Source of the DNA: Chloroflexota bacterium
GTDB lineage: Bacteria > Chloroflexota > Limnocylindria > Limnocylindrales > CSP1-4
Reading direction: 5' to 3'
Assembly: GCA_021787395.1 (NCBI GenBank)
Contig: JAJYLZ010000022.1
Coordinates: 1 to 51,197 of the forward strand
Length of the DNA stretch: 51,197 nucleotides
Below the pieces are notes generated by a model that saw only the letters and a program-made list of their open reading frames with translations, did not search any database and was not told the origin of the DNA. Shown piece by piece: positions 28,257-38,511 of the stretch; the stretch's first letter is position 1, and every line of letters begins with the position of its first letter. Both the position numbers and the translations under genes were made by a program.

Positions 28257-30068
28257 GTGCCGATCCCCCAAGCGCGCCTGCGCAACTTCTCGATCATCGC
28301 CCACATCGACCACGGGAAGACCACCCTGTCCGACCGCCTGCTGGAGCTGACGCACACCATCGAGGCGCGCCAGATGACCAGCCAGGTCCTCGATTCCATG
28401 GACCTCGAGCGCGAGCACGGGATCACGATCAAGGCCCGGGCGGTGCGCCTCGAGTACACGGCGGGCGACGGCCTGACGTACGGCCTCAACCTGATCGACA
28501 CGCCGGGTCACGTCGACTTCAGCTACGAGGTGAGCCGCAGCCTCCAGGCCTGCGAGGGGGCGATCCTCGTGGTGGACGCCGCCCAGGGCATCGAGGCCCA
28601 GACGCTGGCCAACGTGCACCTGGCGCTGCGCGAGGGCCTGACCATCATCCCGGTCCTCAACAAGATCGACCTGCCGTCGGCCCAGCCCGACGTCGTGATC
28701 GAGGAGCTGGAGAACGTCCTCGCGATCCCGCGCGAGGAGGTGATCCTGGCCAGCGCCAAGGAGGGGACCGGCGTCCCGGAGATCCTCGAGGCGATCGTGG
28801 CGCGCATCCCGCCCCCCAAGGGCTCGGCGGACGCGCCCCTGCGGGCGCTGGTGTTCGACAGCCACTACGACCCCTACAAGGGCGTCGTCTGCTACATCCG
28901 CCTCGAGGAGGGCACGCTCCACGACCACGACGTGATCCGCCTCATGGCCAGCGGTGCCGAGACCGAGCTCCTCGAGCTGGGCGTGTTCCGGCCGCAGCTG
29001 GTCCCGGTGAACAGCCTGCAGGCGGGCGAGGTGGGCTACGTGGCCACCGGCCTCAAGAACGTCCGCGAGGCCCAGGTCGGCGACACGGTGACCACCGTCG
29101 CCAAGCCGGCCGCCCAGCCCCTGCCCGGCTACCAGGAGGCGAAGAGCCTGGTGTTCGCGGGGCTCTACCCGGTGGCCGGCCCCGACTACCCGCTGCTGCG
29201 CGACGCGCTCGAGAAGCTCCACCTCAACGACGCGTCGTTCACGTTCGAGCCCGAGAGCTCGGTCGCGCTCGGCTTCGGCTTCCGCTGCGGCTTCCTCGGC
29301 CTGCTCCACATGGAGATCGTCCAGGAGCGCCTCGAGCGCGAGTTCGACCTGGACCTGATCGCGTCCGCGCCGTCGGTGGAGTACCGCGTCAACCTGACCG
29401 CCAACCGCGGCCAGCTGGTCGTGGACAACCCGGCCCGCTTCCCCGACGTGGGCGAGATCGAGTCGATCGAGGAGCCGTGGGTCAAGCTGGGCGTGGTGAC
29501 CCCGGACCGCTACATCGGCTCGCTGATGGAGCTCACGACCAACCGCCGCGGCACATTCCTGACCATGGAGTACCTCGACCCCCAGCGCGTGCACATGCAC
29601 TTCGAGCTGCCGCTCGCGGAGCTGATCGTGGACTACTACGACCAGCTCAAGACGCGCACCCAGGGCTACGCCTCGATGGAGTACGAGGAGGCGGGGTACC
29701 GCGCGGCCGACCTCGTGAAGCTCGACGTGCTGGTCAACGGAGAGCCGGTCGACGCGCTGTCCCTCATCCTCCACCGCGACCGCGCCCAGGCCACCGGCCG
29801 CGCGCTGACGACGCAGCTGCGCAAGCTGATCCCGCGCCAGATGTTCGAGGTGCCCATCCAGGCGGCCATCGGCAGCCATGTCGTGGCCAGGGAGACGCTC
29901 GCCGCGATGCGGAAGAACGTGCTCGCGAAGTGTTACGGTGGCGACATCACCCGGAAGCGGAAGCTCCTCGAGAAGCAGAAGGAGGGGAAGCAGCGGATGA
30001 AGCGCGTCGGCTCCGTCGAGATCCCGCAGGAGGCGTTCCTCGCCATCCTGCGCATGGACGAGGGCTGA
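28257..30068 (+). CDS. lepA: Elongation factor 4 (LepA), back-translocating ribosomal GTPase
   Basis: A 603-residue translational GTPase of normal length. The GTG at 28257 starts [17 protein letters not shown]1 is AHIDHGKT (residues 15-22), G2 lies around [10 protein letters not shown]3 is DTPGH and G4 is NKID. LepA-specific parts are [15 protein letters not shown] and a C-terminal [20 protein letters not shown], the domain that reaches the peptidyl-transferase centre. It acts on stalled ribosomes under ionic or thermal stress. The GTG is supported by conservation of the first residues and by a -10 immediately upstream. The next gene follows after 30 bp. Confidence 0.97.
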   Translation: MPIPQARLRNFSIIAHIDHGKTTLSDRLLELTHTIEARQMTSQVLDSMDLEREHGITIKARAVRLEYTAGDGLTYGLNLIDTPGHVDFSYEVSRSLQACEGAILVVDAAQGIEAQTLANVHLALREGLTIIPVLNKIDLPSAQPDVVIEELENVLAIPREEVILASAKEGTGVPEILEAIVARIPPPKGSADAPLRALVFDSHYDPYKGVVCYIRLEEGTLHDHDVIRLMASGAETELLELGVFRPQLVPVNSLQAGEVGYVATGLKNVREAQVGDTVTTVAKPAAQPLPGYQEAKSLVFAGLYPVAGPDYPLLRDALEKLHLNDASFTFEPESSVALGFGFRCGFLGLLHMEIVQERLEREFDLDLIASAPSVEYRVNLTANRGQLVVDNPARFPDVGEIESIEEPWVKLGVVTPDRYIGSLMELTTNRRGTFLTMEYLDPQRVHMHFELPLAELIVDYYDQLKTRTQGYASMEYEEAGYRAADLVKLDVLVNGEPVDALSLILHRDRAQATGRALTTQLRKLIPRQMFEVPIQAAIGSHVVARETLAAMRKNVLAKCYGGDITRKRKLLEKQKEGKQRMKRVGSVEIPQEAFLAILRMDEG

Positions 30069-30098
30069 TGCGCCGCACCGTCCCCCGCTGACGCGCGC

Positions 30099-30926
30099 AT
30101 GCCGACCGTCGACACGTCCAGCCTGCCCGGGCTCAGCGCCCTCCCGGACTTCCTGCGCGCGCTGATGGCGCTGGGGATCGCGCTGTTCCTGGTCATCCAC
30201 CGCTTCGACGCCGAGCGGTTCAGCGCGGCCGAGTACGACGACGTGGACCGCTGGGGCAACCCGCCCTCGCTGTCCCGCCGGCTGGCCTGGTACCTGCTCG
30301 GCCTGGCGGGCATCCTGGCGGTGCTGGTGCTGCACCCGTCGCCCGGGACGGACCTCTACCTCGCGCTGGGCGACCGGCTGGGCGTACTGGTCCTCGGCCT
30401 GGCGTACGCGGCCGGCGGCACGGTCGCGGCGCTGGGCCTGGCGTACTGGCGCTACGGCTACGTGCGGCTGCCGGTCGTGCGCTCCTACCCGGGGGCCGTG
30501 CTCAACGCCGTGGCCACCGCGTTCGTCGACGAGGCCGTGTTCCGCGGCATCGTGTTCGGCTTCCTGATCACCATCGGCACCGACCCCAACCTCGCGAACG
30601 CCGCCCAGGCCCTCCTGTACGCGCTCGCCACCCGGACGGGCGCCCCGGGGCGGCCCAAGACGATGCTGCTGGTGATGCTCGCCATCGGCTTCGTCGGCGG
30701 CTGGCTCACCGGCGTCACGGCTGGCATCGGGGCGGCGTTCCTGGGCCACGCCATCACGCGGCTCGCGTTCTTCCTCACCACCGGGCACCCGGGGGGCGTG
30801 CCGGCGCCCAAGGGCACCGAGGAGGAGGAGATCGTCCGCCGGGCGATCCCGCCCAAGGGCTGGAAGGTCCTCGACGAGACCGAGGAGCCGGATCCGCAGC
30901 TGCCGAGGACCGGCTGGGAGGGCTGA
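30099..30926 (+). CDS. Multi-pass membrane protein, CPBP intramembrane protease-like
   Basis: A 275-residue integral membrane protein with about six hydrophobic segments. FVDEAVFRGIVFG resembles motif 1 (EExxxR) of the CPBP/Abi family, with Asp-Glu in place of Glu-Glu. NAAQALLYALA and GHAITRL resemble motifs 2 and 3, with the His in the last. The last 50 residues are polar, acidic and cytoplasmic, with EEEEIVRRAIPPKGW. CPBP proteins are membrane metalloproteases (Rce1-like) or bacteriocin-immunity proteins. The changed first acidic residue makes activity uncertain. The gene lies between lepA and hemW, probably in one transcript. Confidence 0.65.
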   Translation: MPTVDTSSLPGLSALPDFLRALMALGIALFLVIHRFDAERFSAAEYDDVDRWGNPPSLSRRLAWYLLGLAGILAVLVLHPSPGTDLYLALGDRLGVLVLGLAYAAGGTVAALGLAYWRYGYVRLPVVRSYPGAVLNAVATAFVDEAVFRGIVFGFLITIGTDPNLANAAQALLYALATRTGAPGRPKTMLLVMLAIGFVGGWLTGVTAGIGAAFLGHAITRLAFFLTTGHPGGVPAPKGTEEEEIVRRAIPPKGWKVLDETEEPDPQLPRTGWEG

Positions 30927-31016
30927 CCGCTGGACGGCCGCCCGACCGTCGAACCCGGAGCGCGCCCGGCCACGCTGCTCGAGGCCGGCCCTGCGGCCAC
31001 CGCCGCCCGTCCCCCC

Positions 31017-32237
31017 GTGGCGCTCTACCTGCACGTCCCGTTCTGCGTCTCGCTGTGCCCCTACTGCGACTTCGTGGTCGTGGCCGGCGCCGCGGCGCGC
31101 GGGCCGGCGTCGCGGGTCGGCCCGTTCGTCGAGGCGCTCGCCGCCGAACTGCAGCTGCGGGCCGACGCGCTGGACGCCGCGTTCGGCGCCCCGTCGTCGG
31201 CGTCGCGGCCGGCCCTCGCGTCGGTCTACCTCGGCGGCGGGACGCCGTCGCTGCTGCCGCCCGACGACGTGGCGCGGCTGCTCGCGCTGGTGGACGCCAG
31301 GTTCGGCATCGGGGCCGGCGCAGAGGTCACCCTCGAGGCGAACCCCGGGCCGGACGAGCGCGGGGACGCGTGGGCGCTCGGGCAGGCCGGCGTGAACCGG
31401 CTGTCGCTGGGCGCCCAGGCGATGGACGCGGCGCTGCTGCGGCGGCTGGGTCGGCGGCACACGCCGGACGACGTGGCCGACGCGGTCGCGGGGGCCCGCG
31501 CCGGAGGGATCGCCAGCGTCTCGGTCGACCTGCTCTACGACGTGCCCGGGCAGACCCTCGAGTCCTGGGCCGACACGCTCGACGCCGTCCTCGGGCTGGG
31601 CGTGGACCACGTGTCCGCGTACGCGCTGACGCTCGACGACCCGGACGCCGAGGGCCTCACCGGGCCGCTCGGCGACCACCTGCCGACGCGGGCCGGCGCG
31701 CGGCGGTGGCGCCAGGCCGCGGCGCGAGAGCAGGACGACGACCGGGCGGCTGACCAGTACCGCCTGGCGTCCGCGAGGCTGGGGGCGGCCGGCTTCCGCG
31801 GCTACGAGATCTCGAACTGGGCGCGACCGGGCTACGAGAGCCGCCACAACCTGGCGTACTGGCGGCGACTGCCGCACGAGGCCGCCGGACCGGGCGCGCA
31901 CGCGTTCGACGGCGCGGTCCGGCGCTGGAACGCGGCGCGCCTCGACCGCTATGTGGCAGCCCTCTCCGGGACGATGCCGACCCTGCCCCCCGGTGGGGCC
32001 GAGCCGGTCGACGCGCGGACCGCGGCGGCCGAGGCGGCGATCCTCGCCCTGCGCCTCGACACCGGCCTGGCGCTCACCGACGCGTCGGACCCGTCGTCGC
32101 CCTTGGCGCCCCACCTGGAGTGGGCGCTCGGCAGCGGCCTGCTGGAGGCGTTCGCGGGGGACCGCGGCGAGTCGCGCGTCCGGCTCACCACCGACGGCCG
32201 GCTGCTCTCGAACGAGCTGCTCGCGCGTCTGGTGTAG
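31017..32237 (+). CDS. hemW: Radical SAM protein HemW (heme chaperone, HemN-like)
   Basis: A 406-residue radical SAM protein from GTG 31017. LHVPFCVSLCPYCDF carries the CX3CX2C cluster motif (Cys10, 14 and 17). YLGGGTPSLL, LSLGAQAMD and SVDLLYDVPGQT are SAM-binding and core motifs. ESRHNLAYWRRL contains HNxxYW, the feature that separates heme-chaperone HemW from the true coproporphyrinogen dehydrogenase HemN. The start is doubtful. The GTG has no ribosome binding site, while the frame is open back to a CTG at 30930 that has GGGAGG 7 nt upstream; that would add 29 residues. It follows the CPBP-like gene closely. Confidence 0.9.
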   Translation: MALYLHVPFCVSLCPYCDFVVVAGAAARGPASRVGPFVEALAAELQLRADALDAAFGAPSSASRPALASVYLGGGTPSLLPPDDVARLLALVDARFGIGAGAEVTLEANPGPDERGDAWALGQAGVNRLSLGAQAMDAALLRRLGRRHTPDDVADAVAGARAGGIASVSVDLLYDVPGQTLESWADTLDAVLGLGVDHVSAYALTLDDPDAEGLTGPLGDHLPTRAGARRWRQAAAREQDDDRAADQYRLASARLGAAGFRGYEISNWARPGYESRHNLAYWRRLPHEAAGPGAHAFDGAVRRWNAARLDRYVAALSGTMPTLPPGGAEPVDARTAAAEAAILALRLDTGLALTDASDPSSPLAPHLEWALGSGLLEAFAGDRGESRVRLTTDGRLLSNELLARLV

Positions 32238-32559
32238 CGGCTGGACCGGCCCGCCTCGGCTCGCCGATGCGCCCTCCCGTGGCCGGTGGCGGCAGATGTC
32301 CCCCGGGAGGACGGAATGCGGTCGGGAGCGCTCGAGCAGGCTGCAGATGTCCACCCAGCGGGCAGTAGAGCCCCGAAGGTTGCGGAATCCAGCCTTGGAG
32401 TCGGCCCGCGCTGCCCTTCGGCCGCCCAAGGCCCACCGGGGGGACGTCTGGCAGGGAGGCGCGGCCCAGGGCGAGCCGGAAGCCGACCTGTTGCCCGGGC
32501 CGCCGAGGAGGAGGGCGAACCGGGCCTCCCCGGGCGCCGCGGCCGGGTACGCTCGCGGG
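32238..32559. other. Gene-free stretch with lower GC between hemW and the DinB-like gene
   Basis: A 322-base gap with base use slightly unlike its neighbours. No frame reads as a convincing protein. The 10-mer GCAGATGTCC occurs twice (32292-32301 and 32343-32352). The right end carries the -10 of the next gene. It may be decayed sequence. Confidence 0.5.
32548..32553 (+). promoter_or_regulatory. -10-like TACGCT directly before the DinB-like gene (leaderless)
   Basis: TACGCT ends 6 nt before the ATG at 32560, the spacing expected if transcription begins at the start codon. No Shine-Dalgarno sequence is present. Confidence 0.5.
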
Positions 32560-33072
32560 ATGAACGGCGCCAGCTCGATCAGGTCCGCGTTCCCGGAGTG
32601 GCCCCGGCAGGCCGGCCGTCTGCGCGACGCCGTCGCCGCCCTGACCGACGCGCAGCTCGCGATCGTCCCAGGGCCCGGGCGCTGGCCGCTGTGGGCGACC
32701 GTGGGCCACCTCGCCTGCCAGCGCGTGTTCTGGCTGTGCGACTTCGCGGGCGAGCCCGGCGCCGACGGGACGCCGTACCCGAACGCTGCCCACGACTGCC
32801 CGGGCGACGACGACCTCGAGCACGTCCTGACGGCACGGCAGCTCGCCGAGGGGCTCGAGGCGTCCTTCGCCATCGTCGAGCGGGTGCTGGACGCCTGGAC
32901 TCCGGCGTCGCTGGCCCGGGAGATCAGCCACCCGGAGTGGGGCGCCGGCAACCGGGTCCACACCCGCGGCTTCGTCATCGAGCGCGTCTACGCCCATGAC
33001 ATCGCGCATATCGCCGAGCTCAACGAGGCGCTGACGTCGGCCGGCCTGCCGATCATCGACCTCTGGGGATAG
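32560..33072 (+). CDS. DinB-like metal-binding four-helix protein
   Basis: A 170-residue protein with the three-histidine layout of the DinB/DUF664 superfamily: His50 in VGHLACQRVFW, and His146 and His150 in YAHDIAHIAEL, which would bind one metal ion. Members include thiol transferases and many uncharacterised stress proteins. It is not the DinB polymerase. The start at ATG 32560 agrees with the leaderless promoter. The MFS gene follows after 33 bp and may be cotranscribed. Confidence 0.75.
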   Translation: MNGASSIRSAFPEWPRQAGRLRDAVAALTDAQLAIVPGPGRWPLWATVGHLACQRVFWLCDFAGEPGADGTPYPNAAHDCPGDDDLEHVLTARQLAEGLEASFAIVERVLDAWTPASLAREISHPEWGAGNRVHTRGFVIERVYAHDIAHIAELNEALTSAGLPIIDLWG

Positions 33073-33105
33073 CGTGCCGCCCCGGGGCCTCGCGACGAGG
33101 CGTCC

Positions 33106-34389
33106 ATGAAGCGCCCCGACCTGCGGCTCCTGCGGAACTCGCGCTTCCGCCGGCTGTTCCTGGCCCGCTCGATCTCGGTGCTCGGCTCCTCGATCGGCAA
33201 CTTCGCCCTGGCCTTCGCCATCCTCGCGCTGCCCGGCGGGTCGCCCACGGTGGTCGGGATCGTGCTGGGCACGATGTCGGCCGTCCGGATCGCCGCGACG
33301 CTGGCCGGCGGGGTGCTCGGGGACCGCTACCCGCGCAGCCTCGTCCTGGCCGCGGGGGAGGGGCTGTCCGGCCTCGGCTCGCTGGGGCTGGGGCTCGTCC
33401 TCCTGGCCGGGCGCGCCGAGGTCACGCTGCTCGCCCCGCTGGCGGCCCTGCTGGGCCTCGGTCTCGGGATCTTCTTCCCGCCGCTGTCGGGAATGGTGGC
33501 CGACGTCGTGCCCAGCGATGACCTCAAGAGCGCGAACGCCCTGCTGCGGCTCACGACCAACGTCGCCACGGTCGGCGGGATCGGGATCGCGGGCGCCCTG
33601 GTGGCGCTCGCCGGCGGGGCCGCGGCGATGCTCCTCGACGCCGCCTCGTTCTTCATCTCCATGGCCCTGATCTTCTCCGCGAAGACCCCCGCGATGACCC
33701 CGTCGGGCCAGTCGGCGCTGGCCGACCTGCGCGGCGGCTGGCGCGCCTTCACCGAGCGGCGCTGGGTGGTGGCGATCGTGGCCTCGGCGTTCGGGGTGAA
33801 CGCGTTCGAGGGCGCCGTCATGGGCGTGTTCGGGCCCGTCGTCGCGAACGCCGAGCTGGGCGGGGCGGGCGCCTGGGCGGGGATCCAGATCGCCGGGACG
33901 ATCGGGTCGATCGCCGGCACGGTCGTCGCCCTGCGCATTCGCGCCAGGCACCCCCTGTTCGTCGGGATGCTGTTCTTCGGGACCTTTGCGCTCGTCCCGC
34001 TGTCGCTCGGGCTCCGCCTGCCGGTCCTGCTGATCGCGGCCGTCTTCTTCCTGGTCGACGTCGGGCTGGACATCCTCTCGATCGCCTGGGACACCGCCCT
34101 GCAGCAGCACGTGCCTCGGGAGTCGCTGGCGCGCGTCTCCGCCTACGACTGGCTGGGCTCGATGGTGGCGACGCCGGTGGGCCTGGCGCTGGCCGGGCCC
34201 GCGCTGCTCGTGTGGGACGTCCACGGGATCCTCCTGGCGAGCTCGGTCCTGATCGCCGTCATGGCCCTGGCGCCACTGCTGGTGCGCGAGGTCCGCACGC
34301 TCGAGGCGGTGACCGGCCTGGCATCGGGCGCGACGGCAGAGGCGACCGGGCGCGAGGGGGCGATCGGCCCGACCTCGATCGAGCCCTGA
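33106..34389 (+). CDS. Major facilitator superfamily transporter (MFS_3-like exporter)
   Basis: A 427-residue membrane protein with about 12 hydrophobic segments. The N-terminus RNSRFRRLFLARSISVLGSS and the loop GGVLGDRYPRSLVL (motif A, G-x-x-x-D-R) are typical of the MFS_3/enterobactin-exporter-like group. PPLSGMVADVVPSDDL and NALLRLTTNVATVGG continue the same family. The substrate is unknown; relatives are drug or siderophore exporters. It ends 146 bp before hrcA. Confidence 0.88.
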   Translation: MKRPDLRLLRNSRFRRLFLARSISVLGSSIGNFALAFAILALPGGSPTVVGIVLGTMSAVRIAATLAGGVLGDRYPRSLVLAAGEGLSGLGSLGLGLVLLAGRAEVTLLAPLAALLGLGLGIFFPPLSGMVADVVPSDDLKSANALLRLTTNVATVGGIGIAGALVALAGGAAAMLLDAASFFISMALIFSAKTPAMTPSGQSALADLRGGWRAFTERRWVVAIVASAFGVNAFEGAVMGVFGPVVANAELGGAGAWAGIQIAGTIGSIAGTVVALRIRARHPLFVGMLFFGTFALVPLSLGLRLPVLLIAAVFFLVDVGLDILSIAWDTALQQHVPRESLARVSAYDWLGSMVATPVGLALAGPALLVWDVHGILLASSVLIAVMALAPLLVREVRTLEAVTGLASGATAEATGREGAIGPTSIEP

Positions 34390-34445
34390 GCCGCTGGCCG
34401 GCCGAGACGGCTGCCGGGCCTCCTCACGCAGGGCACGCGGGCCCG

Positions 34446-34475
34446 TTGACACCCCCGAGCGCGCGGCGCTAGACT
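34446..34475 (+). promoter_or_regulatory. Promoter of the hrcA-grpE-dnaK operon
   Basis: A perfect TTGACA (34446-34451), an 18-nt spacer and TAGACT (34470-34475). The transcript would begin near 34482, just before the CIRCE operator. It is the best sigma-70-type promoter in the window. Confidence 0.8.
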
Positions 34476-34488
34476 GTCGGCGATCTCG

Positions 34489-34515
34489 TTAGCACTCTAA
34501 CCTGTTGAGTGCTAA
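34489..34515 (+). promoter_or_regulatory. CIRCE operator (HrcA binding site)
   Basis: TTAGCACTC, nine bases, GAGTGCTAA: an exact match to the CIRCE consensus. HrcA binding here would block transcription in the absence of heat stress, and GroEL typically stabilises HrcA. No groEL is visible in the window. Confidence 0.95.
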
Positions 34516-34535
34516 CCGCTCCAAGGAGCAGCCGG

Positions 34536-35597
34536 ATGGCGCGACGCCAGCGCACCAGCGGCCCCCTGGACCTTCGCTCCCAGGCGATCCTTCGGGCCGT
34601 CATCGAGGAATACGTCACCACCGCGGCACCGGTGGGCAGCGCGGCGCTCGTCGAGCGCTACCGCCTCGGTGTGTCCTCGGCCACGGTCCGCGCCGTCCTC
34701 GCGGAGCTCGAGGCTGCCGGGCTGCTCAGCCACCCGCACACCTCGGCCGGGCGCGTCCCCACGGAGGCCGGCTACCGCTACTACGTCGAGTCCATCATGG
34801 ACAGCGTGCCGCTGCCGCCGGTGGAGCAGCTCATGATCCGCCACCAGTTCGGCCAGGTGGAGTACGCGAGCGAGCACTGGTTCCGGCTCGCGGCCACCAC
34901 GCTCGCCACCCTGACCCGGGCGGCGGGGCTCGCGACGCCGGCCAAGCCGGCCGCGGCGCACCTGCGCCACCTCGACCTGGTGTCGATCAGCGATCGGATG
35001 GCCAGCCTCATCCTGGTCCTGCGCGAGGGGTCGCTGCGGCAGGTGGTGTGCGGCCTCGACGAGGCGATGGACCAGGACGGCCTCTCGGTCGCAGCGGCCC
35101 GCCTCAACGAGCTGCTGGCCGGCAAGACCGCCGAGGAGGCGGAGGCCGCGCTCGCCACGCTCCCGGAGGACGATCCGGGGGCGGAGCTGCCTCGCAGGAT
35201 CGGCGAGCGCGTCGTCCGCGCCCTCACCGAGTTCGACGCCGGCGCCGTCGAGGAGCTGTTCAGCGACGGCCTGCTCAACGTGATGGCCGCCCCGGAGTTC
35301 GCCCAGAGCGAGAAGCTCCGCCGCGTGTTCGCCGCCCTGGAGGACCGCGCCTACCTCGCCCGGCTGATCGGCGGCGTCGCCGGGTCGGGCCGCATCCGCA
35401 TCTACATCGGGAGCGAGAACCCCGCCGAGGAGATGGCCGACGTGTCGCTCGTGCTGGCCCCGTACGGCCAGCCGGGTCGGGCGGTGGGCGTCATCGGCGT
35501 GCTCGGCCCGACGCGCATGGCCTACCCGCAGGCCATCGGCACCGTCCGCTTCGTCTCTGGGCTCATGAACGAGCTCGTCGACCACCTGTACGCCTGA
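34536..35597 (+). CDS. hrcA: Heat-inducible transcription repressor HrcA
   Basis: A 353-residue repressor. The start is ATG 34536, with AAGGAG 7 nt upstream; an earlier in-frame start would lie inside the CIRCE and was rejected. The N-terminal winged helix has LRSQAILRAVIEEYVTTAAP and SSATVRAVLAELEAAGLL. HTSAGRVPTEAGYRYYV is the classic HrcA signature. The C-terminal GAF-like part has IGSENPAEEMADVSLVLAPY and VGVIGVLGPTRMAYPQAI. It autoregulates through the CIRCE in its leader and controls grpE and dnaK downstream (7-bp gap to grpE). Confidence 0.96.
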   Translation: MARRQRTSGPLDLRSQAILRAVIEEYVTTAAPVGSAALVERYRLGVSSATVRAVLAELEAAGLLSHPHTSAGRVPTEAGYRYYVESIMDSVPLPPVEQLMIRHQFGQVEYASEHWFRLAATTLATLTRAAGLATPAKPAAAHLRHLDLVSISDRMASLILVLREGSLRQVVCGLDEAMDQDGLSVAAARLNELLAGKTAEEAEAALATLPEDDPGAELPRRIGERVVRALTEFDAGAVEELFSDGLLNVMAAPEFAQSEKLRRVFAALEDRAYLARLIGGVAGSGRIRIYIGSENPAEEMADVSLVLAPYGQPGRAVGVIGVLGPTRMAYPQAIGTVRFVSGLMNELVDHLYA

Positions 35598-35604
35598 GAT
35601 CGCC

Positions 35605-36273
35605 ATGAACGACCCCCGCCGCCCCGCCATCCGCCGCCCCCGAGCCCAGGAGCGGATCGACGCGATCGACACGTCGCCCGCCGCCGTGGCCGCCGCCCTG
35701 GAGAAGCTGCGCGCCGACGCCGACGCCAAGGCCGCCGCAGCCCGGGCCGAGCACAAGGACGCCCTGGCCAAGGCCCAGGCCGAGCACGACGAGGCCCTGG
35801 CCAGGGTGCAGGCCGAGCGCGACGAGTACCTGGCCGCCCTCCAGCGCGAGCGCGCCGAGTTCACCAACTTCCGCCAGCGCACGGCGAGGGAGCGCGACCA
35901 GGAGCGCGGCCTCGCGGGGGTGGACCTCATCACCAAGGTCCTCGCCCTCGCCGACGACTTCGACCGCGCGATCGACAGCCGGCCCGACGCGCTCGCCGAC
36001 TCGCCCTGGGCGGACGGCATCGCCGCCATCGACCGCAAGCTGCGGGGCCTCCTCGAGAGCGAGGGCGTCCGGGCGGTCGACGCCGCTCCCGGCACCGCCT
36101 TCGACCCCCGCGAGCACGAGGCGATCGCCAGCGTGGCCGGCACGGGCCAGCCGGAGGGGACCATCGTCGAGGAGGTCCGCCGCGGCTACCGGCTGCGCGA
36201 CCGGGTCATCCGGCCCGCGCTCGTGGCCGTCGCCCAGGGCGGCGACGAGGCGCCCGCGGCGCGGCCCAACTAG
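35605..36273 (+). CDS. grpE: Nucleotide exchange factor GrpE
   Basis: A 222-residue co-chaperone that releases ADP from DnaK. Residues 30-95 are a long Ala/Glu/Lys heptad coiled coil. The conserved core follows: EFTNFRQRTARERDQE, LITKVLALADDFDRAI, GVRAVDAAPGTAFDPREHEA and VRRGYRLRDRVIRPALVAV, where the last is the beta domain that contacts DnaK. It lies 7 bp after hrcA and 48 bp before dnaK. Confidence 0.94.
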   Translation: MNDPRRPAIRRPRAQERIDAIDTSPAAVAAALEKLRADADAKAAAARAEHKDALAKAQAEHDEALARVQAERDEYLAALQRERAEFTNFRQRTARERDQERGLAGVDLITKVLALADDFDRAIDSRPDALADSPWADGIAAIDRKLRGLLESEGVRAVDAAPGTAFDPREHEAIASVAGTGQPEGTIVEEVRRGYRLRDRVIRPALVAVAQGGDEAPAARPN

Positions 36274-36321
36274 CAGTTCACCCAGCCTACCCAGCACCCG
36301 AACCGCTTCCAGGAGACCCGA

Positions 36322-38235
<1,914 letters not shown>

Positions 38236-38259
38236 CCTCCGCACGCCAGACGAGTTGAC

Positions 38260-38292
38260 GCGGCCCGCCGAGGTTCCTCCCCGGCGGGCCGC
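38260..38292 (+). terminator. Terminator of hrcA-grpE-dnaK
   Basis: A perfect 11-bp stem (38260-38270 with 38282-38292) with an 11-nt loop lies 24 bases after the dnaK stop. The U-tract is weak. Confidence 0.65.
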
Positions 38293-38344
38293 TGCGATTC
38301 CCGGCGGTCCGCCGAGCACCGGCACGGTGCGGCGACGCCACTCT

Positions 38345-38511
38345 CTGCCACCCAGTCAGAGGACGACTGCTCGTCGCCGGATCGCTGCCAGATCCGCCGC
38401 TGGTGACTACCTGGTGGCGCTTCTCGTGACCGCGGCCCCGCCCCGTGCGCTGATGTCGGCCGAGCGCGGCGAAGCCCGGTGTCGAGCAGTCGTCCTCTGA
38501 CTGGATGGCAG
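38345..38511. repeat. 167-bp element bounded by 29-bp inverted repeats (28/29 identical)
   Basis: The arms at 38345-38373 and 38483-38511 are inverted copies with one mismatch (38351 against 38505), enclosing 109 bp. Inside each arm is a smaller inverted repeat, CAGTC, seven bases, GACTG (38353-38369 in the left arm). The right arm begins exactly at codon 217 of the XRE-nuclease gene, so the last 34 codons of that gene lie within the element. No target-site duplication and no transposase are visible. A MITE-like element, a paired REP-like unit or a regulatory site are all possible. Confidence 0.85.

Noticed and set aside
32238-32559. A tRNA or small RNA gene in the low-GC gap
   Set aside because: No T-loop sequence, acceptor-stem pairing or terminator-like hairpin could be found.
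27156-32978. A 1,940-codon open frame on the minus strand across lepA and hemW
   Set aside because: It is the antisense of well-identified genes. At this GC content stop codons are rare in the opposite frames, and the translated sequence is low-complexity Arg/Gly/Ala with no recognisable domain.
32560-33072. DNA polymerase IV (DinB)
   Set aside because: The protein is only 170 residues with a three-histidine metal site. It belongs to the unrelated DinB-like (YfiT/DUF664) superfamily.
34509-34535. An earlier hrcA start (27 bases upstream)
   Set aside because: It would begin inside the right arm of the CIRCE operator and before the AAGGAG. The ATG at 34536 fits the ribosome binding site and the family N-terminus.
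38345-38511. A simple bidirectional terminator for dnaK and the XRE gene
   Set aside because: The loop would be 109 nt, and dnaK already has its own compact hairpin at 38260-38292. The long near-perfect arms are better explained as a repeat element.
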